From Cellvibrio sp. PSBB006 (GTDB lineage Bacteria; Pseudomonadota; Gammaproteobacteria; Pseudomonadales; Cellvibrionaceae): DNA of 64,000 nucleotides. The stretch is taken from NCBI RefSeq assembly GCF_002162135.1, contig NZ_CP021382.1:2292001-2356000 (forward strand). The letters run 5' to 3'. This document shows positions 61,001 through 64,000 of the stretch, in pieces. A program made the translations under genes and the position numbers. The notes under the pieces are model-generated. The model saw only the letters and a program-made list of their open reading frames with translations. It made no database searches and had not been told where the DNA came from. Each line of letters starts with the position of its first letter. The stretch's first letter is position 1.

Positions 61001-64000
61001 CATATCACCATCACTGACGGTGATCACGATATTGCTGGTCACACCCACATTGGCTTGTGATGGCACACCGCTCAAGGTTCCGGTTTCGTCATCGAAGCTC
61101 GCCCAGGCTGGCTGGTTAGCGATGCTGAAGATCAGCGTATCGCTATCAACATCCGCCGCTGACGGCGTAAAGCTGTAAGGCGCGTTCTGGTCGGTGACGG
61201 TCGCCGGGGTGCCGGAGATGGTCGGTGCATTATTGACTGCGCTGATGGTTACGGTTGCCGCAATCGACAGGGAGGTTGTATCAGCGCCGCCATTCGCCAC
61301 ACCACCGTTATCCTGAACACTGCTCAGGGTCACTACTCGACTGAGCGGATTCGGATTCTCGCTGGTATTGCGATAGGTCATACCATCAACCACCGCCTGC
61401 GCGGCCGCGCCGGTAATGCCGGTGGCATGGCTCAGCGTGACGGTTGCCGTCGTGCCCGCCACAGCCACCGTGACATCCAGCCCATTGGTGGCAGTCACCA
61501 GCGCATTGCCCTGGGTCAGCGCGACATCGGAGCCGTCAATTGCCAGAATTTCATCGCTACCGTTGTTAGCACCGGTCACGGTGAGTTGCAGGCTGATGAT
61601 GCTTTGCGCGGCTTCCACCGGACTAATGCTGACAGCACTGAACAGATCTACTGCAGTGCCGCCTTCGGTAAAGGTCGGGGTGCCACCGGTGGCTGTTACT
61701 ACCGGCGCGTCGTTTTTCAGGCTGATGGTGACCGACGCGGTTTCAGTATCCGGAGCACCCGTTTCATCCGCAAACGTCCAATCCAGTACCACACTGGTAT
61801 CCGGGTCATTTGACGTGTTGGCGTAGGTGATCTGCTGCATCATGGCGTTAACGTCGGAACGTTCGGGTACTTCGCCATTGGCATCGGTGTAAGTCACCAC
61901 CAACTGGCCAGCGGTCGCCGTATCAAAGGTGGCGATCACCTGGCCGTTTTTGATGATCTCGCCTGCCACCAGACTCATGCCGCTGCCGTCCATAAAGCCG
62001 AAGGTGTCAGAGGCGTCAACGCCGCCATTGCGCAGGATGGTCAGAGATGCACCACTGTAGTTGCCGTTGCCGCCATTCAACCCATCCAGTTCATCGTCAG
62101 TGACGGTGACATCGTTATCCATCACCACCGCGACGCCATCTTCGATGTAGGTGTTACCACCACTCAAATCCAGAAGTACCGGTGCGCGGTTACCTTCCAC
62201 CGCACCGATATCCACCGCCGCGCCAGACACCCGGCTGGCGCCGAGCGCATCGACCGGCAAGGCCTCAGCTACATTGGTGTCGCCATCCAGGTCGTAGGTA
62301 TCGACGGGCAACGCAGCGGTGCTGCCTGCATCCGATAGCGCGCTGCCATTCATAGGCAAGTGGGTCATGACAATACCGCCGTTATCGGCAAGGTCGCCGA
62401 GCAGCAGATTGAGGGTGCCCTGGTTGTTCAGGCTGTTGGTGTCGGTCGTGATAGCCGTGTTGGTGCCGAAGACGCTGTTGGTGGCCACTTCTATCGTGCC
62501 GATGACATCGCTGGCTGCACCACCGGTTGCCAGGGGCGAGCCGCCAACCGCAGCGGTTGCGCCGGCACCGGCAGTATTACCGGCAATCACGGTGTTCACG
62601 AAGATATCGTTAGTGCCATCAGCAAGCACGCCGCCGCCCACGTTTGTCGACGCGTTGCCAACGATGGTGGAGTTATAGACAGCAGCAAAACTGCCGCTGG
62701 TAATGCTCAGGCCGCCACCTTCAGCTTGTGAATCATCTGCCTGGTTACCGCTGATCGTGGTGTTCACCAGCAACAAATCGGGACCGGTGTATCTGATCCC
62801 GCCCCCCGTCACTTCCGTGCCAGTAGTAAGGTTATTGCTGATCGTGCTGTTGATCACATGCAATACACCGCCGTTGATACTGATACCGCCACCAGAGGAC
62901 GCATTGACGTTATTGCTTACGGTGCTGTTGATGACGATCAGGCTGCCATTGCCAAAGATACCGCCGCCACTGTCCCCAAAGCCACCGCCGGAGTTGTCGG
63001 TGATATGCGCATCGCGCACAGTGACGCTGGCGTTTGAAATTATTTGGAGGCCGCCTCCACTACCCTCTGTCAGCGTCAGACCGATGAGTTCAACATCACT
63101 GGTATTCATGGCAATTGACATCACCAAGCTGAGGTTACCGCCAGAGAGGGTGACATCCGGGCTGCCGTCGTCATCAAGATCGCCATTAATGGTGAGGTTG
63201 TTTTGATTAACGACCAGATGAGCGCCATTAAGGGCAATGGTGCCGCCCTGGTTACCGCCTGTGCCGCTATCCAGATCAAAGGTAATGGTGTCGCCGTTGC
63301 TACGTGCCCAGAACAAGGCTTCACGCAGGCTCAAACCGTTACCATCGGCTTCATCATCAACCAGGGTAGCGGCTGTGGTTTCATCATCGCCAGTGTCGAG
63401 GTTACTGGTGACCAGCAGCGTTAGCGCCTGGGTTCTGATCGTGAACTCGTTGGAGTCGGTGGTGCCGCTGCCGGTGTTGCCGGCGGCGTCAACCACGCCG
63501 GTATTGTCGAGGCTGATGATGTTATCCAGTTCGTAAATATCCGGATCTGGCGTAAAGGTCGTGGTCCAGGTGATACCGCCATCAACGGATGCAAGCGTAT
63601 CAACGCTGCCGTTGGTCACCGTAAGATCGTTGCCTGCAAGACCGCTGACCGCTTCATTAAAGGTGATCGTCACCAGCGATGTTTCACCCGCCAGTAATTC
63701 CGCATCTGCCACCACAATGGTTGCGGTCGGACGCAGGGTGTCCATGGCGTAGTTGTTGGAATCCTCGTTGCCTGCACCCGCATTACCAGCAACATCCGTG
63801 ACACCTGTCAGATCCAGGCTGATGACATTGGTGGCGGCGGTCGTGTCGGTCGCTGGGGTAAAGGTAGCGGTCCAAGTCACGCCAGTATCTAGGGTAGTGA
63901 CGTCAGTCAGCGTGCCGTTGCCAATGGTGAGATCGTCGTTGGTAAAATCGGTGATAGCTTCGTTGAAAGTGATGGTTACCGATGAGGTTTCACCCCAGGC
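58034..64000 (-). CDS. Giant multidomain surface protein with C-terminal beta-barrel (5' end outside window)
   Basis: The frame is open to the window edge, so at least 1,988 residues are present and the start is missing. In order: two or more bacterial Ig-like domains (nt ~63,400-64,000: VTITFNEA..., VDAAGNTGSG); a parallel beta-helix starting GLSLREALFWA (nt ~62,300-63,350); cadherin-like domains; three putative-Ig (He_PIG) repeats (nt ~60,600-61,230: FSIANQPAWASFD...); a Calx-beta-like domain (nt ~59,850-60,100); a thrombospondin-3-like calcium stretch DTDEDGVDDL; a Gly-rich segment followed by a hydrophobic helix and RR, like a JDVT/GlyGly-CTERM anchor (nt ~58,650-58,740); then a ~190-residue barrel-like domain ending in Phe. 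Confidence 0.85.
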   Translation of the reverse strand, partial: AWGETSSVTITFNEAITDFTNDDLTIGNGTLTDVTTLDTGVTWTATFTPATDTTAATNVISLDLTGVTDVAGNAGAGNEDSNNYAMDTLRPTATIVVADAELLAGETSLVTITFNEAVSGLAGNDLTVTNGSVDTLASVDGGITWTTTFTPDPDIYELDNIISLDNTGVVDAAGNTGSGTTDSNEFTIRTQALTLLVTSNLDTGDDETTAATLVDDEADGNGLSLREALFWARSNGDTITFDLDSGTGGNQGGTIALNGAHLVVNQNNLTINGDLDDDGSPDVTLSGGNLSLVMSIAMNTSDVELIGLTLTEGSGGGLQIISNASVTVRDAHITDNSGGGFGDSGGGIFGNGSLIVINSTVSNNVNASSGGGISINGGVLHVINSTISNNLTTGTEVTGGGIRYTGPDLLLVNTTISGNQADDSQAEGGGLSITSGSFAAVYNSTIVGNASTNVGGGVLADGTNDIFVNTVIAGNTAGAGATAAVGGSPLATGGAASDVIGTIEVATNSVFGTNTAITTDTNSLNNQGTLNLLLGDLADNGGIVMTHLPMNGSALSDAGSTAALPVDTYDLDGDTNVAEALPVDALGASRVSGAAVDIGAVEGNRAPVLLDLSGGNTYIEDGVAVVMDNDVTVTDDELDGLNGGNGNYSGASLTILRNGGVDASDTFGFMDGSGMSLVAGEIIKNGQVIATFDTATAGQLVVTYTDANGEVPERSDVNAMMQQITYANTSNDPDTSVVLDWTFADETGAPDTETASVTISLKNDAPVVTATGGTPTFTEGGTAVDLFSAVSISPVEAAQSIISLQLTVTGANNGSDEILAIDGSDVALTQGNALVTATNGLDVTVAVAGTTATVTLSHATGITGAAAQAVVDGMTYRNTSENPNPLSRVVTLSSVQDNGGVANGGADTTSLSIAATVTISAVNNAPTISGTPATVTDQNAPYSFTPSAADVDSDTLIFSIANQPAWASFDDETGTLSGVPSQANVGVTSNIVITVSDGDMSTNLPAFNLTVMDVNDAPMISGMPSTSLDQDTAYLFTPTASDLDGDDLTFSIANQPAWASFDPATGALAGTPDVDDVGVYANIVITVSDGALTTDLPSFSIEVLATNVAPEISGTPPLTAYVGAAYSFTPTASDADDDELTFSAIGLPTWLTLDTATGQLSGTPAAVDAEMSYNIALSVSDGIETATLPVFSLSVEYDGAEPVVTPPEDITINAIGLYTPITLRQLLSLPPGTSAAAVQEALGDLASDSTGGEDCCVTEPQGLLANLILLPPGRHEIVWRATNPDGLTGEAVQVVNVRPRVAFGKHQVAVEDTSVQVRVILNGRSPFYPLEVPYVIDPASTALLGIDHDAMDGSVTFTEGQTEVSFTVNLLAGGTAGDTRLIIRLDDSSPRSHEPIPNYDPANPDIRDINAGAADQHFINIVDGNVIPKVSLLMNQSGADTILVGAGSGPVTATAVVTDPNPGDTHSFNWTGTDSRLSDTDGSATNNTFVFDPAGQVGLRKLEVVTTDSAGGVDTSHLHFLILPSLPTLDAGTDTDEDGVDDLTEGTSDTNSNGIPDYLDNMPSSNVLPQVIISTTSYLIECDPGVLCGIGQFALGGDSGGVQILNDELGVTEGLVADEDFEPAGGIFDFVIRDLPTAGQSVRIVIPQQAPIPANAVYRKFQQGEWVNFIENADNTLHSAPGNPGYCPPPGDDTWAPGLVEGYLCVQLNIQDGGPNDADGVVNSAIADPGAVSSAKPVAPPPPPPPPPATSIDSKGKGGGALDWTWILLGGVLLVLRRYGSKKPAVLLLVVALFSGASQAQAEAGDTYLRLNVYQAEGDQSADDFSSAMAGDGMAVSLREYDESRVAYRLSVGYQWTEATSVELGYLDLGDVTVNFDTTATDMAALTRALEEHYPMSADGFTLSHRFGHHFTSGLSLSGEVGIFMWDGKIDVDGAAINPDLGSGIDPLLGVQLDYRLAEPVSVGLGYQRIFFDGQAVDLMGVSGIWHF

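Noticed and set aside
60083..61060. 325-codon ORF on the plus strand inside the giant surface-protein gene
   Set aside because: It is antisense to a clear repeat-domain protein with strong codon structure, and its translation has no recognisable fold. Long antisense ORFs are expected in GC-rich repeat genes.

Overview
The window is a contiguous piece of a gammaproteobacterial chromosome, most likely from a Cellvibrio-like organism (Cellvibrionaceae). The clues are a lipoprotein with poly-serine linkers and carbohydrate-binding-like domains, a CE2-type acetyl esterase, a PEP-CTERM protein, the leuS-lptE-holA order, and many short palindromic dispersed repeats. This assignment is inference from gene content; no rRNA, tRNA or CRISPR array was recognised.

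Layout. 1-3.6 kb: housekeeping genes (leuS 3' part, lptE, holA). 3.7-7.2 kb: three exported proteins linked to polysaccharide use (SGNH esterase, CE2 esterase, poly-Ser/CBM-like lipoprotein). 7.3-12.9 kb: RND exporter, SelW-like protein, FHA protein, ppa, and an exported methyltransferase-like lipoprotein. 12.9-27.5 kb: an eleven-gene minus-strand operon holding two acyl carrier proteins, an amino-acid adenylation enzyme, an FkbH-type HAD enzyme, an acyl-CoA-dehydrogenase-like flavoenzyme, a DUF1839 protein, a GH2 beta-mannosidase-like protein, two membrane acyltransferases and two tandem alpha/beta hydrolases, but no ketosynthase. It is the best candidate here for an undescribed pathway: carrier-bound small acyl or aminoacyl units made in the cytoplasm and probably transferred to a glycan or lipid at the membrane.

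28-44 kb: mixed genes (cysE, an MFS transporter, an M15 peptidase, a TfoX-C protein, a cyclic-nucleotide-binding protein, htpX, an HtrA-like protease, a Rieske protein, yqhD-like ADH, tatA, a PEP-CTERM protein, a Tat-exported PhoX, tatBC, cvrA). Upstream of htpX lies a sigma70 promoter overlapped by a Fur-like box, with an intrinsic terminator about 155 bp downstream: a candidate iron-responsive small RNA.

45.3-53.8 kb: a second long minus-strand operon of ten tightly spaced genes: thermostable-hemolysin family protein, AMP-forming ligase, haem-oxygenase-like diiron protein, SDR, TPR protein, QseBC/PmrAB-type two-component system, cupredoxin, FTR1 iron permease and an exported beta-rich protein. 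Its divergent promoter region carries two PmrA/QseB-type direct-repeat boxes shared with an LTA-synthase/sulfatase-family membrane enzyme at 54-56 kb. The operon therefore appears to encode its own regulator.

56-64 kb: a methionine aminopeptidase coupled to a ParD-like protein, a YdfG-like SDR, and the 3' part of a very large multidomain surface protein (at least 1,988 residues in the window) that ends in a beta-barrel-like domain and has its own intrinsic terminator.
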